Positions 7,041-16,525 of a DNA stretch of 40,116 nucleotides are shown piece by piece. Made by a program: the position numbers and the translations under genes. Position 1 is the first letter of the stretch. Each line of letters opens with the position of its first letter. The notes under the pieces are model-generated. The model saw only the letters and a program-made list of their open reading frames with translations, was not told the origin of the DNA and made no database searches. The DNA comes from an uncultured Bacteroides sp. Lineage in GTDB: Bacteria; Bacteroidota; Bacteroidia; Bacteroidales; Bacteroidaceae. The stretch is from positions 1 through 40,116 of the forward strand of contig CASDXF010000031.1 of NCBI GenBank assembly GCA_949285075.1, written 5' to 3'.

Positions 7041-8294
7041 ATGAAGAATATCATCAAGGAACTAAGGCGCAAGGACCATAAGCGCTACCTCGGGGGACTG
7101 GACTTCTTCCGCTACATCGGCCCCGGACTGCTGGTGACGGTGGGGTTCATCGACCCCGGCAACTGGGCCTCCAACTTCGCCGCCGGCTCGGGCTTCGGCT
7201 ACGGGCTGCTGTGGGTGGTCACCCTGTCGACGGTGATGCTGATTATCCTTCAGCACAACGTGGCCCATCTGGGCATCGTCACCGGGCTGTGCCTCTCGGA
7301 GGCGGCCACGAAGTACGCCCCGCGGTGGGTGTCGCGCCCGGTGCTCGCCACCGCCGTGCTCGCTTCGGTATCGACCTCGCTGGCCGAGATTCTGGGCGGG
7401 GCCATCGCCCTCCAGATGCTGTTCGGCGTGCCCGTCGTGTGGGGAGCGGCGCTGACCACGGCCTTCGTCGTCCTCATGCTGTTCACCAACTCGTACAAGC
7501 GGATAGAGCGGGCCATCATCGCCTTCGTCTCCGTCATCGGGCTGTCGTTCATCTACGAGCTGTTCCTCGTCGACATCGACTGGCCCGCGGCGGCCCGGGG
7601 ATGGGTCACCCCCTCGCTGCCCGACGGCAGTCTCATCGTGGTGATGAGCGTGCTCGGGGCGGTGGTGATGCCGCACAACCTGTTCCTCCACTCGGAGGTG
7701 GTGCAGAGCCACGAGTACAACAAGCGTGACGACGCCTCGGTGCGCCGGCTGCTGAAGTATGAGCTGTTCGACACCCTGTTCTCCATGATTGTGGGATGGG
7801 CCATCAACAGCGCCATGATACTGCTGGCGGCGGCCACCTTCTTCAAGGGCGGCGTCGAGGTAGAAGAGCTCAGCCAAGCCAAGTCGCTGCTTGAGCCGCT
7901 CTTGGGCAACGGGGCGGCCGTGGTGTTCGCCCTCGCCCTGCTCATGGCCGGACTGTCGTCCACGGTGACGAGCGGCATGGCGGCGGGCTCCATCTTCGCG
8001 GGCATCTTCGGCGAGTCGTACAACTCGCGCGACGTTCACTCCCGCCTCGGCGTGCTGCTCTCGCTCGGCCTCGCCCTGCTGCTGATATGCTTCATAGGCG
8101 ACCCCTTCAAGGGACTCATCGTCTCGCAGATGGCGCTCAGCGTGCAGCTGCCCTTCACCGTCTTCCTTCAGGTGGGGCTCACCTCGTCCCGAAGGGTCAT
8201 GGGGCGGTACGCCAACAGCCGGTGGAGCGCATTCGTGCTCTACGCCATCGCCGCCACGGTGACCGCCCTGAACGTCGCCCTCCTCTTTTCCTGA
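7041..8294 (+). CDS. mntH: Nramp-family divalent metal transporter
   Basis: The 417-residue integral membrane protein of about 11 helices imports divalent transition metals, typically Mn(II) or Fe(II), with protons across the inner membrane. The two unwound metal-binding motifs are intact: DPGN in TM1 (D38, N41) and MPHN in TM6 (M210-N213, within VVMPHNLFLHSEVV). The TM6 methionine is the selectivity residue of transition-metal Nramps and is missing in the Al/Mg-type relatives. The start at 7041 follows the -7 promoter at 7008-7016 and gives a normal-length cytosolic N terminus (MKNIIKELRRKD). The exonuclease III gene starts 17 bases after its stop, so they are probably co-transcribed. Mn versus Fe preference cannot be read from sequence; the symbol is by family. 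Confidence 0.9.
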   Translation: MKNIIKELRRKDHKRYLGGLDFFRYIGPGLLVTVGFIDPGNWASNFAAGSGFGYGLLWVVTLSTVMLIILQHNVAHLGIVTGLCLSEAATKYAPRWVSRPVLATAVLASVSTSLAEILGGAIALQMLFGVPVVWGAALTTAFVVLMLFTNSYKRIERAIIAFVSVIGLSFIYELFLVDIDWPAAARGWVTPSLPDGSLIVVMSVLGAVVMPHNLFLHSEVVQSHEYNKRDDASVRRLLKYELFDTLFSMIVGWAINSAMILLAAATFFKGGVEVEELSQAKSLLEPLLGNGAAVVFALALLMAGLSSTVTSGMAAGSIFAGIFGESYNSRDVHSRLGVLLSLGLALLLICFIGDPFKGLIVSQMALSVQLPFTVFLQVGLTSSRRVMGRYANSRWSAFVLYAIAATVTALNVALLFS

Positions 8295-8311
8295 CCAAGA
8301 ATGATAAACCG

Positions 8312-9082
8312 ATGAATATGAAGATTATAACCTATAACGTAAACGGCCTGCGGGCCGCCGTAGGCAAGGGCCTTCCCGAATGGTTGGAACGGGAAATCCC
8401 GGACGTGCTTTGCCTGCAAGAGACCAAGCTCCAGCCCGACCAGTACCCCGCCGAGGTTTTCGAGGCGATGGGATATCGTTCCTACCTCCACTCCGCCCGG
8501 AAGAAAGGCTACAGCGGAGTGGCCATCCTCACCAAGCGTGAGCCCGACCGCGTGGAGGCGGGCATGGGCATAGAGGCGTACGACAGCGAGGGCCGGTTTA
8601 TCCGGGCCGACTTCGGCGACCTCTCCGTCGTCAGCGTCTACCACCCCTCCGGCACGAGCGGCGACGAGCGTCAGGCCTTCAAGATGACTTGGCTTGAGGA
8701 CTTCCGCCGCTACGTCGTCGAGCTGCGCCGCTCGCGCCCCAAGCTCATCCTCTGCGGCGACTACAACATCTGCCACGAGCCGATAGACATTCACGACCCC
8801 GTGCGCAACGCCAACAACAGCGGGTTCCTGCCCGAGGAGCGCCAGTGGATGACCCGCTTCCTCGCCGAGGGCTTTACCGACGCCTTCCGCTACCTCCATC
8901 CCGAGAGCCAAGAATACACGTGGTGGAGCTATCGCTTCAACTCGCGCGCCAAGAACAAGGGATGGCGCATAGACTACTGTATGCTGAGCGAGGCCGTCAG
9001 GCCCATGCTGCGCGAGGCCCGCATACTGTCCAACGCGGTACACTCAGACCATTGCCCCATGAGCATAGAACTGACCTTCTGA
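8312..9082 (+). CDS. xth: Exodeoxyribonuclease III (AP endonuclease)
   Basis: The 256-residue enzyme belongs to the exonuclease III branch of the EEP phosphodiesterases and acts in base-excision repair at abasic sites. Catalytic motifs are all visible: ITYNVNGLRAAV at the N terminus (N11), CLQETKL (E37, metal ligand), SGVAILTK, VSVYHPSG, LCGDYNICHEPIDIH (the D and N of the active site) and HSDHCPM near the C terminus. ATG 8312 (MNMKII) or 8318 (MKII) are both reasonable starts. It lies 17 bases after the Nramp gene and 27 bases before the C_GCAxxG_C_C gene. Pairing a DNA-repair enzyme with a metal importer fits a metal or oxidative-stress theme, but that is inference. Confidence 0.95.
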   Translation: MNMKIITYNVNGLRAAVGKGLPEWLEREIPDVLCLQETKLQPDQYPAEVFEAMGYRSYLHSARKKGYSGVAILTKREPDRVEAGMGIEAYDSEGRFIRADFGDLSVVSVYHPSGTSGDERQAFKMTWLEDFRRYVVELRRSRPKLILCGDYNICHEPIDIHDPVRNANNSGFLPEERQWMTRFLAEGFTDAFRYLHPESQEYTWWSYRFNSRAKNKGWRIDYCMLSEAVRPMLREARILSNAVHSDHCPMSIELTF

Positions 9083-9109
9083 CCCACACATTAATAATAT
9101 ATTAACGAT

Positions 9110-9613
9110 ATGACAAGCGACAAGATGACAATGGAAGAGAGAATACAGCGGGCGGTAGAGCTGTTCCGCAGCGGATACAACTGTTCGCAGTCCGTAGTGG
9201 GCGCCTTCGCCGACATGTACGGATTCACCCCCGAGCAAGCCTTCAGAATGTCGGCCTCCTTCGGCGCAGGTATCGGCCGCATGAGGGAAACCTGCGGGGC
9301 CGCCTGCGGGATGTTCCTGCTCGCCGGACTGGAGACCGGAGCCGTAGAAGGTCCCGACCGAGCGGGTAAGGCGGCCAATTACGCTACGGTTCAGGCCCTC
9401 GCCGCCGAGTTCAAGCGGCGCAACGGCGCACTGATATGCCGCGAGCTCTTGGGCAGAAAGCGCTCCGAGCCGATAACCGCCGTCCCCGAGGAACGTACTG
9501 AGGAGTATTACAAGAAGCGCCCCTGCCCCAAGATAATAGAAGAAGCCGCCAGAATATGGGCGGAGTATATGGCCCATCGCGGCGAGCGACAGGCATCTTC
9601 CCCGCTCACATGA
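9110..9613 (+). CDS. C_GCAxxG_C_C family protein
   Basis: The 167-residue protein matches the family named for its cysteine pattern. The first Cys lies in SGYNCSQSVV (C25), then come TCGAACGMFLLAGLETG, the Cys in ALICRELLG, and the Cys in KRPCPKIIEEAARI. The family is widespread in anaerobes and often annotated as a putative redox or metal-binding protein; its biochemical role is unproven. ATGs at 9110, 9125 and 9131 are all in frame; I take the first. It is the likely third gene of the Nramp-xth transcript, 27 bases downstream. Confidence 0.88.
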   Translation: MTSDKMTMEERIQRAVELFRSGYNCSQSVVGAFADMYGFTPEQAFRMSASFGAGIGRMRETCGAACGMFLLAGLETGAVEGPDRAGKAANYATVQALAAEFKRRNGALICRELLGRKRSEPITAVPEERTEEYYKKRPCPKIIEEAARIWAEYMAHRGERQASSPLT

Positions 9614-9676
9614 GAGCCGCGTATTAATATTTTAAGAAAAAAGAACGCGTAAACGGTTATTTGGCAGAAAAATAAC

Positions 9677-9685
9677 TATCTTTGC
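9677..9685 (+). promoter_or_regulatory. -7 element of the small winged-helix gene
   Basis: TATCTTTGC, 72 bases before the ATG at 9758. No well-spaced -33 TTTG was found. Confidence 0.6.
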
Positions 9686-9757
9686 CCCGAAATAAATACG
9701 AAAGTTCGCACAAACCGAGTATTTATTATCGTATGTATAACTAAAACTTTAAAGCAA

Positions 9758-9958
9758 ATGTTGAAAGAAAAAGCGGGCGACATCGCAGGCAAAATCTGGA
9801 ACGCCCTGAACGGAACGGAAGGCATGACTGCCAAGCAACTGAAGAAAGCGACCAAGTTGGTCGACAAGGACCTCTTCCTCGGATTAGGCTGGTTACTGAG
9901 AGAAGACAAACTCTCCGTAGAGGAAGTAGAAGGTGAACTCTTCATCAAATTGGTCTGA
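9758..9958 (+). CDS. Small winged-helix protein (DUF2582/PF10771 type)
   Basis: This 66-residue protein has the features of a minimal winged helix common in Bacteroidetes: IAGKIWNALNG (helix 1), MTAKQLKKATKL (helix 2), DKDLFLGLGWLLREDKL (recognition helix region) and a beta wing, VEEVEGELFIKLV. Such proteins are annotated as winged helix-turn-helix domain proteins; DNA binding is predicted but targets are unknown. It stands alone between its own promoter (9677-9685) and a strong terminator (9984-10023). Confidence 0.85.
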   Translation: MLKEKAGDIAGKIWNALNGTEGMTAKQLKKATKLVDKDLFLGLGWLLREDKLSVEEVEGELFIKLV

Positions 9959-9983
9959 GAGTTACTTACTTAATTCATAAAAG

Positions 9984-10023
9984 CGCGTCGATACGTTGTC
10001 ACAATGTCATCGACGCGTTTTTT
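9984..10023 (+). terminator. Rho-independent terminator after the winged-helix gene
   Basis: CGCGTCGAT (9984-9992) pairs perfectly with ATCGACGCG (10009-10017), with further ACGTTGT/ACAATGT pairing inside, followed by six T residues. It lies 26 bases after the stop codon and just upstream of the lepA promoter. Confidence 0.9.
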
Positions 10024-10040
10024 ATATCCACGCATTTGCG

Positions 10041-10048
10041 TATCTTTG
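10041..10048 (+). promoter_or_regulatory. -7 element of lepA
   Basis: TATCTTTG, 33 bases before the lepA ATG at 10081 and directly after the upstream terminator. Confidence 0.6.
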
Positions 10049-10080
10049 CGCGTCCGAAAACGATATAACCAAGATTCAGA

Positions 10081-11862
10081 ATGAAGAATATACGCAACTT
10101 TTGCATTATCGCCCACATTGACCACGGAAAGTCGACATTGGCAGACCGTCTGTTAGAATTCACTGATACCATACAGATAACGGAAGGACAAATGCTCGAC
10201 GACATGGACTTGGAACGGGAAAGAGGCATCACCATCAAGAGTCATGCCATTCAGATGGAGTATGTGTATAAGGGTGAGAAATACATCCTCAACCTAATCG
10301 ACACCCCGGGGCACGTGGATTTCTCGTACGAAGTATCCCGCTCCATAGCCGCCTGCGAGGGAGCGCTGCTCATCGTCGACGCCTCGCAAGGCGTGCAGGC
10401 GCAGACCATCTCCAACCTGTATATGGCCCTTGAGCACGACTTGGAGATTATCCCCGTCATCAACAAGTGCGACATGGCGAGCGCCATGCCCGAAGAGGTG
10501 GAGGACGAGATTATCGACCTACTCGGCTGTAAGCGCGAGGAGATAATCCGCGCCTCGGGCAAGACCGGCATGGGTGTGGAGGAGATACTGGCCGCCGTCA
10601 TCGAGCGCATCCCCCACCCCGAGGGCGACGAGGAGGCTCCACTGCAAGCCCTGATTTTCGACTCCGTGTTTAACTCCTTCAGGGGCATCATCGCCTACTT
10701 CAAGATAGAGAACGGCGTGCTCCGCTCGGGAGACAAGGTGAAGTTCTTCAACACCGGCAAGGAGTACGTGGCGGACGAGGTAGGCGTGCTGAAGATGGAC
10801 ATGGTGCCCCGCAAGGAGCTGCGTACCGGCGACGTAGGATACATCATCTCTGGCATCAAGACCTCGAGGGAGGTGAAGGTGGGAGATACGATTACGCACA
10901 TCGCTCGGCCTTGCAACAAAGCCATCGCCGGATTCGAGGAGGTAAAGCCGATGGTGTTCGCTGGAGTTTACCCGATTGAGGCGGAAGAGTTCGAGGATTT
11001 GCGGGCCTCTTTAGAGAAACTGCAACTGAACGATGCCTCGCTGACCTTTCAGCCGGAATCCTCATTGGCGTTAGGATTCGGTTTCCGTTGCGGGTTCTTG
11101 GGACTCCTACACATGGAAATCATACAGGAACGGCTCGACCGCGAGTTCGATATGAACGTAATAACCACCGTGCCGAACGTATCGTACATGGTTTACGACA
11201 AGCAAGGAGGAGTAAAAGAGGTGCATAATCCGGGAGGAATGCCCGACCCCACGCTGATAGACCACATCGAGGAGCCTTACATCAAGGCCTCCATCATCAC
11301 GACGACCGACTATATCGGTCCCATCATGACCCTCTGTCTCGGCAAACGAGGCGAACTTATCAAACAGGAGTACATTTCAGGAAACCGCGTTGAGTTGTAT
11401 TATAACATGCCGTTAGGAGAAATCGTCATCGACTTCTATGATAAGTTAAAGAGCATATCCAAAGGATACGCCTCATTCGACTACCATCCTGCAGGCTTCC
11501 GGCCTTCCAAGCTCGTAAAGCTAGACATTCTGCTGAATGGAGAACCGGTAGACGCACTCTCCACCCTGATTCACTTTGACAACGCATATGACATGGGCCG
11601 CAGAATGTGCGAAAAACTGAAAGACTTGATTCCAAGACAACAGTTTGAGATTGCCATTCAAGCGGCTATCGGCGCTAAGATTATCGCTCGGGAAACCATC
11701 AAAGCCGTCCGCAAGGATGTGACCGCCAAATGCTACGGTGGAGATGTCAGCCGTAAGCGCAAACTGCTTGAAAAACAAAAGAGAGGAAAGAAACGGATGA
11801 AACAAATAGGCAATGTAGAAGTACCTCAAAAAGCCTTTCTAGCTGTATTAAAGCTTGATTAG
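10081..11862 (+). CDS. lepA: Elongation factor 4 (LepA), ribosome-associated GTPase
   Basis: The 593-residue protein is normal length for LepA/EF-4. GTPase motifs are AHIDHGKST (residues 11-19), the switch region [19 protein letters not shown] and NKCD. The EF-G-like domains II, III and V follow, then the LepA-specific C-terminal domain ending [20 protein letters not shown] and [14 protein letters not shown]. LepA acts on the ribosome during translation or late 30S assembly; its precise role is still debated. It is monocistronic, with its own promoter and a hairpin downstream. Base composition changes within the gene: about 10,300-10,980 is distinctly GC-rich, while the 3' part (from about 11,000) is more AT-rich. 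Confidence 0.97.
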   Translation: MKNIRNFCIIAHIDHGKSTLADRLLEFTDTIQITEGQMLDDMDLERERGITIKSHAIQMEYVYKGEKYILNLIDTPGHVDFSYEVSRSIAACEGALLIVDASQGVQAQTISNLYMALEHDLEIIPVINKCDMASAMPEEVEDEIIDLLGCKREEIIRASGKTGMGVEEILAAVIERIPHPEGDEEAPLQALIFDSVFNSFRGIIAYFKIENGVLRSGDKVKFFNTGKEYVADEVGVLKMDMVPRKELRTGDVGYIISGIKTSREVKVGDTITHIARPCNKAIAGFEEVKPMVFAGVYPIEAEEFEDLRASLEKLQLNDASLTFQPESSLALGFGFRCGFLGLLHMEIIQERLDREFDMNVITTVPNVSYMVYDKQGGVKEVHNPGGMPDPTLIDHIEEPYIKASIITTTDYIGPIMTLCLGKRGELIKQEYISGNRVELYYNMPLGEIVIDFYDKLKSISKGYASFDYHPAGFRPSKLVKLDILLNGEPVDALSTLIHFDNAYDMGRRMCEKLKDLIPRQQFEIAIQAAIGAKIIARETIKAVRKDVTAKCYGGDVSRKRKLLEKQKRGKKRMKQIGNVEVPQKAFLAVLKLD

Positions 11863-11894
11863 GGATATTCAGTAAATGCCCTAGAAACTAAGTT

Positions 11895-11933
11895 GGCATA
11901 AGGAGATGATAGATGACAATCACTCCTTATGCC
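11895..11933. terminator. Hairpin between convergent lepA and carB
   Basis: GGCATAAGGAG (11895-11905) pairs perfectly with CTCCTTATGCC (11923-11933) across a 17-base loop. It lies 33 bases after the lepA stop. There is no immediate T-run, though TTTTTT occurs at about 11,947, so it may work as a processing or termination hairpin on the lepA side. Confidence 0.6.
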
Positions 11934-11991
11934 ATTCTTATTGTCATTTTTTCGCGTTTGACGGGAAGAGATAAAACAGAGAAACATGTGG

Positions 11992-12027
11992 AAAAGGCCG
12001 CCCCTTTGCAAAATAACGGAAGCGACC
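11992..12027 (-). terminator. Probable terminator of the glmS-carB operon
   Basis: On the minus strand GGTCGCTTCC (12027-12018) can pair with GGGGCGGCC (12004-11996), using some G-U pairs, across a 13-base loop, followed by TTTT. It begins 24 bases after the carB stop codon. Confidence 0.6.
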
Positions 12028-12050
12028 TTTACACTTAAAACAACAACTTA

Positions 12051-15000
12051 TTATTTATATTCATCCCAACTCTTGATAGCGATGTCGTCAATATTCATCG
12101 TACAGAAAGCCTGAATAAAGGCGCTCGCCAATCGAGCGTTAGTAATCAACGGAATATTCAAGTCTATGGCGGCTCGGCGAATCTTGTAGCCGTTATCCAA
12201 CTCGCCTACAGTTAGATTCTTAGGAATGTTAACCACCATATCTATTTCCTTACGATGCAGCATTTCTATCGCTTGTGGTTGCCCTTCCTCACTAGGCCAA
12301 TAAACTAAAGTACTTTCTATACCGTTATCCGCTAAAGCCTTATGAGTTCCTCCTGTAGCAAAAAGTTTATATCCCTTATCCACCAACAGTTTGGCCGCAT
12401 CCATCATGTCAGCTTTCTGTTTCATTGTCCCAGTAGAAAGCAATATATTTCTCTTCGGAATGCGATATCCTACTGAAAGCATCGCCTTAAGAATAGCGCA
12501 TGATGTGTCACTACCTATGCACCCAACCTCACCAGTAGAAGCCATGTCTACCCCGAGAACAGGATCGGCCTTTTGAAGGCGATTAAATGAGAACTGAGAG
12601 GCTTTAATGCCTACATAATCCAATTCAAAAAGATTTTTATGAGGCTTTTCTACCGGAAGACCTAGCATAATACGTGTAGCCAACTCAATAAAATTTATCT
12701 TTAATACCTTGCTAACAAAAGGAAATGAACGGCTAGCCCGAAGATTACATTCAATGACCTTGATGTCATTGTCCTTAGCCAAATACTGAATATTAAATGG
12801 CCCGGAAATGTTGAGTGCTTTGGCTATCTCGCGGCTAATGCGCTTAATTCGGCGGACAGTTTCCACATAAAGCTTTTGAGGCGGGAACTGAATCGTAGCG
12901 TCTCCGGAATGAACGCCCGCAAACTCGATGTGCTCGCTTATGGCATAAGCGATAATTTCACCGTTCTGCGCCACCGCATCCATCTCAACCTCCTTAGCGT
13001 GTTCTATAAATTGACTTACCACAACAGGATGCTTCTTTGATACGTTGGCGGCAAGACGTAAAAAACGTTCAAGTTCTTCTTGGTTTGAACAGACATTCAT
13101 AGCAGCTCCAGACAACACATAAGAGGGACGAACGAGAACCGGAAAACCAACTTCGGTCACAAACTCCTCAATATCTTCCATCGAGGTTAGCTCTCGCCAA
13201 CGAGGTTGGTCTACGCCTATGCGGTCAAGCATAGCGGAGAACTTCTCACGATCTTCGGCGTTATCAATGCTACGGGCCGAAGTACCTAATATATTAACGT
13301 GCTGCGCATCAAGTCGCAAGGCGAGATTGTTCGGAATCTGCCCACCAGTAGACACAATCACTCCATGAGGATTCTCCAACTCAATGATATCCATCACGCG
13401 CTCAAAGGTAAGCTCATCAAAGTAAAGGCGGTCACACATATCATAATCTGTGGATACAGTCTCCGGATTATAATTAATCATAACTCCTCGCCAACCTTCC
13501 TTACGGATAGTATTGAGTGCCTGCACACCGCACCAATCAAATTCAACGGATGAGCCTATACGGTAAGCACCGGAACCAAGTACCACAATACTGCGACGAT
13601 CGCCTACATAGTGTACATCATTTTCCTCACCGCCATAAGTCAAATAAAGGTAATTAGTCTGTGCGGGATATTCTGCCGCAAGCGTATCTATCTGTTTCAC
13701 CACGGGCAATATGCCATGACTTTTACGATGGTCGCGAACATAAAGGATACCGTTTTCCATATCTCCGTCATAGCCGATAGCACGAGCTATTTGAAAATCT
13801 GAGAATCCCTCACGCTTAGCCCTCCACAACAGTTCGTCGGGAAGTTCAGCTATTTGCTTATGATTGTTGCCCCATTCATGCAGCTCCTCGGAAGTGCGCA
13901 TAATGTTCATCAACTTCTGAAGAAACCAACGGTCTATCTTAGTAAGCTCATGTACTTGATCGACAGTATATCCCGCACGGAAAGCCTTAGAAATTACAAA
14001 CACCCGCTTATCGGTAGGCTCACGTAAAGCCCGGTCAATGTCAGGTATGACCAATTCTTTGTTTTCTACAAAACCATGCATTCCTTGTCCTATCATGCGC
14101 AACCCTTTCTGTATAGCCTCTTCAAAAGTGCGTCCAATAGCCATCACCTCGCCCACCGACTTCATAGATGAACCGAGTTCACGGTCCACACCGTGAAACT
14201 TTCCCAAGTCCCATCGAGGGATCTTGCAAACGACGTAATCGAGAGCCGGTTCAAAAAAAGCGGAAGTCGTCTTTGTTACAGAGTTATTCAACTCGAACAA
14301 TCCATATCCAAGCCCCAGTTTAGCGGCGACAAAAGCCAATGGATAGCCAGTGGCTTTAGAAGCGAGAGCGGACGAGCGAGACAGACGGGCATTAACCTCA
14401 ATGACACGATAGTCTTCAGAATAAGGGTCAAGCGCATACTGCACATTACATTCCCCCACAATGCCGACGTGACGCACAATGCGTATTGCCAGTTCACGCA
14501 ATTTGTGATACTCACTATTGCTCAGCGTTTGCGAGGGAGCGATGACGATAGATTCTCCGGTATGAATACCCAGAGGGTCAAAATTCTCCATGTTACAAAC
14601 AGTGACGCAGTTATCAAAACGGTCACGCACGACTTCATACTCAACTTCTTTCCAACCGCGCAAAGACTTCTCTACAAGCACCTGAGGTGAAAACGCCAAA
14701 GCCTTTTCTACTAATACGTCCAATTCTGCCTCATTGTCACAGAAGCCCGAACCTAATCCTCCAAGAGCGTAAGCGGCACGCACTATAACCGGATAACCCA
14801 ATGCGGAGGCCGCACGGCGAGCGTCCGCAATTGTTTCCACCGCCTCACTCTTGATGCTTTTCACGCCTATCTCGTTCAAGCGCTCCACAAAAAGCTCACG
14901 ATCTTCCGTATCCATAATTGCCTGCACGGGCGTTCCTAATACACGCACGTTATAACGTTCCAGTATCCCTGACCGGTAAAGTTCTACACCGCAATTCAGA

Positions 15001-15281
15001 GCCGTTTGCCCACCAAAAGCTAACATAATACCTTCGGGACGCTCTTTGTCAATGACCTTTTCCACGAAATAGGGTGTCACCGGCAAGAAATAGATACGGT
15101 CCGCCACACCTTCCGAAGTTTGTACAGTAGCAATATTGGGGTTGATAAGTACCGTCTCTATGCCTTCCTCACGCAGAGCCTTAAGAGCTTGAGAACCTGA
15201 GTAATCAAATTCTCCGGCTTCCCCAATCTTCAGTGCTCCGGAGCCAAGGAGAAGCACTTTCCTTATGTCGTTCTGTTTCAT
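12051..15281 (-). CDS. carB: Carbamoyl-phosphate synthase large subunit
   Basis: The 1076-residue large subunit makes carbamoyl phosphate from bicarbonate, two ATP and ammonia channelled from CarA, feeding pyrimidine and arginine synthesis. Two homologous ATP-grasp halves are evident. The first begins KVLLLGSGALKIGEAGEFDY, the second SIVVLGSGAYRIGSSVEFDW, each with a PVIVR/PVLVR-type segment and the glycine-rich loop (ALGGLGSG; the second half has VLSGAAM). The C-terminal MGS-like allosteric domain (about 930-1070) contains LFATGGTHKAL and VVNIPKN, where UMP or ornithine effectors act in other bacteria. Start codon ATG 15281 lies 29 bases after carA, so it is the last gene of the glmS operon. 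Confidence 0.97.
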   Translation of the reverse strand: MKQNDIRKVLLLGSGALKIGEAGEFDYSGSQALKALREEGIETVLINPNIATVQTSEGVADRIYFLPVTPYFVEKVIDKERPEGIMLAFGGQTALNCGVELYRSGILERYNVRVLGTPVQAIMDTEDRELFVERLNEIGVKSIKSEAVETIADARRAASALGYPVIVRAAYALGGLGSGFCDNEAELDVLVEKALAFSPQVLVEKSLRGWKEVEYEVVRDRFDNCVTVCNMENFDPLGIHTGESIVIAPSQTLSNSEYHKLRELAIRIVRHVGIVGECNVQYALDPYSEDYRVIEVNARLSRSSALASKATGYPLAFVAAKLGLGYGLFELNNSVTKTTSAFFEPALDYVVCKIPRWDLGKFHGVDRELGSSMKSVGEVMAIGRTFEEAIQKGLRMIGQGMHGFVENKELVIPDIDRALREPTDKRVFVISKAFRAGYTVDQVHELTKIDRWFLQKLMNIMRTSEELHEWGNNHKQIAELPDELLWRAKREGFSDFQIARAIGYDGDMENGILYVRDHRKSHGILPVVKQIDTLAAEYPAQTNYLYLTYGGEENDVHYVGDRRSIVVLGSGAYRIGSSVEFDWCGVQALNTIRKEGWRGVMINYNPETVSTDYDMCDRLYFDELTFERVMDIIELENPHGVIVSTGGQIPNNLALRLDAQHVNILGTSARSIDNAEDREKFSAMLDRIGVDQPRWRELTSMEDIEEFVTEVGFPVLVRPSYVLSGAAMNVCSNQEELERFLRLAANVSKKHPVVVSQFIEHAKEVEMDAVAQNGEIIAYAISEHIEFAGVHSGDATIQFPPQKLYVETVRRIKRISREIAKALNISGPFNIQYLAKDNDIKVIECNLRASRSFPFVSKVLKINFIELATRIMLGLPVEKPHKNLFELDYVGIKASQFSFNRLQKADPVLGVDMASTGEVGCIGSDTSCAILKAMLSVGYRIPKRNILLSTGTMKQKADMMDAAKLLVDKGYKLFATGGTHKALADNGIESTLVYWPSEEGQPQAIEMLHRKEIDMVVNIPKNLTVGELDNGYKIRRAAIDLNIPLITNARLASAFIQAFCTMNIDDIAIKSWDEYK

Positions 15282-15310
15282 ATTTTACACTTTTAATCTT
15301 TCTTCCAATA

Positions 15311-16477
15311 TTAAGATATCGACTTCACAAATTCATCGAATAAAAAGCTCGTATCGGTAGGACCACTGGCCGCTTCAGGGTGAAACTGAACCGAGAACCA
15401 TGGGTTATAGCGATGACGTACACCTTCGTTAGAGCCATCGTTCATATTGACAAAGAACGGTTCCCAATCGTCTCCCAACGTATTGTTGTCCACAGCGTAT
15501 CCATGATTCTGCGATGTGACAAAGCAACGGTTGGAACCTACCATACGTACGGGCTGATTATGGCTGCGGTGTCCATACTTTAACTTATATATCTTGGCGC
15601 CGCCCGCCTTAGCTAACAACTGGTTTCCCATGCAGATACCCAATATGGGTAGCTGCTTGTTCTCCATCGCTCGACGTATATTAAGCACCGTAGCCTCACA
15701 AGTATCCGGGTCACCCGGTCCATTGGAAATAAAAAGACCGTCAAAGGATAAATTATTAAAATCATAATCCCATGGCACACGAATGACTTCTACCCCTCTT
15801 TTCAATAAATGGCGTATGATATTGGCTTTCACTCCGCAATCCACTAACAGTACCCTTTTAAGGCATTCCTTACCGGCAGAGGACGAAGAACCCATTTCCG
15901 CTACCGTTTCATTTATCTCTTCAGCGGATGCGGTTAACGGCAAACGGCGCGCACAGCCTCCGGCATAAACAAGAATTTCCTTGCAGCTGACACGGTCAAC
16001 AAAATTAATCTCTCCATATTTAGGCTGATTTGTTACATCTTCAGTATCCTCAAAGACAAGCCGTCCCATCATTACCCCGCTTTCACGCAGCCTCTTTGTC
16101 AATGCGCGAGTATCAATGCCGGTCACTCCGGGTATTTTCTCCCGCTTCAGCCAATCGGCAAGACTTTCCGTCGCATTCCAATGACTGTAAGTCTCGGAAT
16201 AATCGCTCACAATAATTGCTTCCGCATGAATCTTACCGCTTTCCATAAAAGTAGGCAACCCGTTACTCTCAAAAGTAAAGGGCGGTACTCCATAGTTTCC
16301 CACCAACGGATAGGTCAGCGTCATGAGCTGTCCCGCATACGAAGGATCAGTCAAACTCTCAGGATACCCTGTCATAGCCGTATTAAAAACCACTTCACCC
16401 GCCGCCGGCCTATCATATCCAAAGGATTTGCCGTAAAAACGGCTTCCGTCGTCAAGTATTAATGTAACGTCTTTCAT
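15311..16477 (-). CDS. carA: Carbamoyl-phosphate synthase small subunit
   Basis: The 388-residue small subunit hydrolyses glutamine and passes ammonia to CarB. The N-terminal CPSase domain includes the FNTAMTGYPESLTDPSYAGQ signature. The C-terminal class I amidotransferase domain has the nucleophile in LGICMGNQLLA and the His-Glu pair in VQFHPEAASGP. Where many relatives have GHQ next to the catalytic Cys, this protein has GNQ; that residue is not part of the catalytic triad. It is 48 bases downstream of the purF-like gene and 29 bases upstream of carB. Confidence 0.97.
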   Translation of the reverse strand: MKDVTLILDDGSRFYGKSFGYDRPAAGEVVFNTAMTGYPESLTDPSYAGQLMTLTYPLVGNYGVPPFTFESNGLPTFMESGKIHAEAIIVSDYSETYSHWNATESLADWLKREKIPGVTGIDTRALTKRLRESGVMMGRLVFEDTEDVTNQPKYGEINFVDRVSCKEILVYAGGCARRLPLTASAEEINETVAEMGSSSSAGKECLKRVLLVDCGVKANIIRHLLKRGVEVIRVPWDYDFNNLSFDGLFISNGPGDPDTCEATVLNIRRAMENKQLPILGICMGNQLLAKAGGAKIYKLKYGHRSHNQPVRMVGSNRCFVTSQNHGYAVDNNTLGDDWEPFFVNMNDGSNEGVRHRYNPWFSVQFHPEAASGPTDTSFLFDEFVKSIS

Positions 16478-16525
16478 TCCTCTCTTTTATATTGTTTTTG
16501 TTATTAGTTACTCTAATATAAAAAT

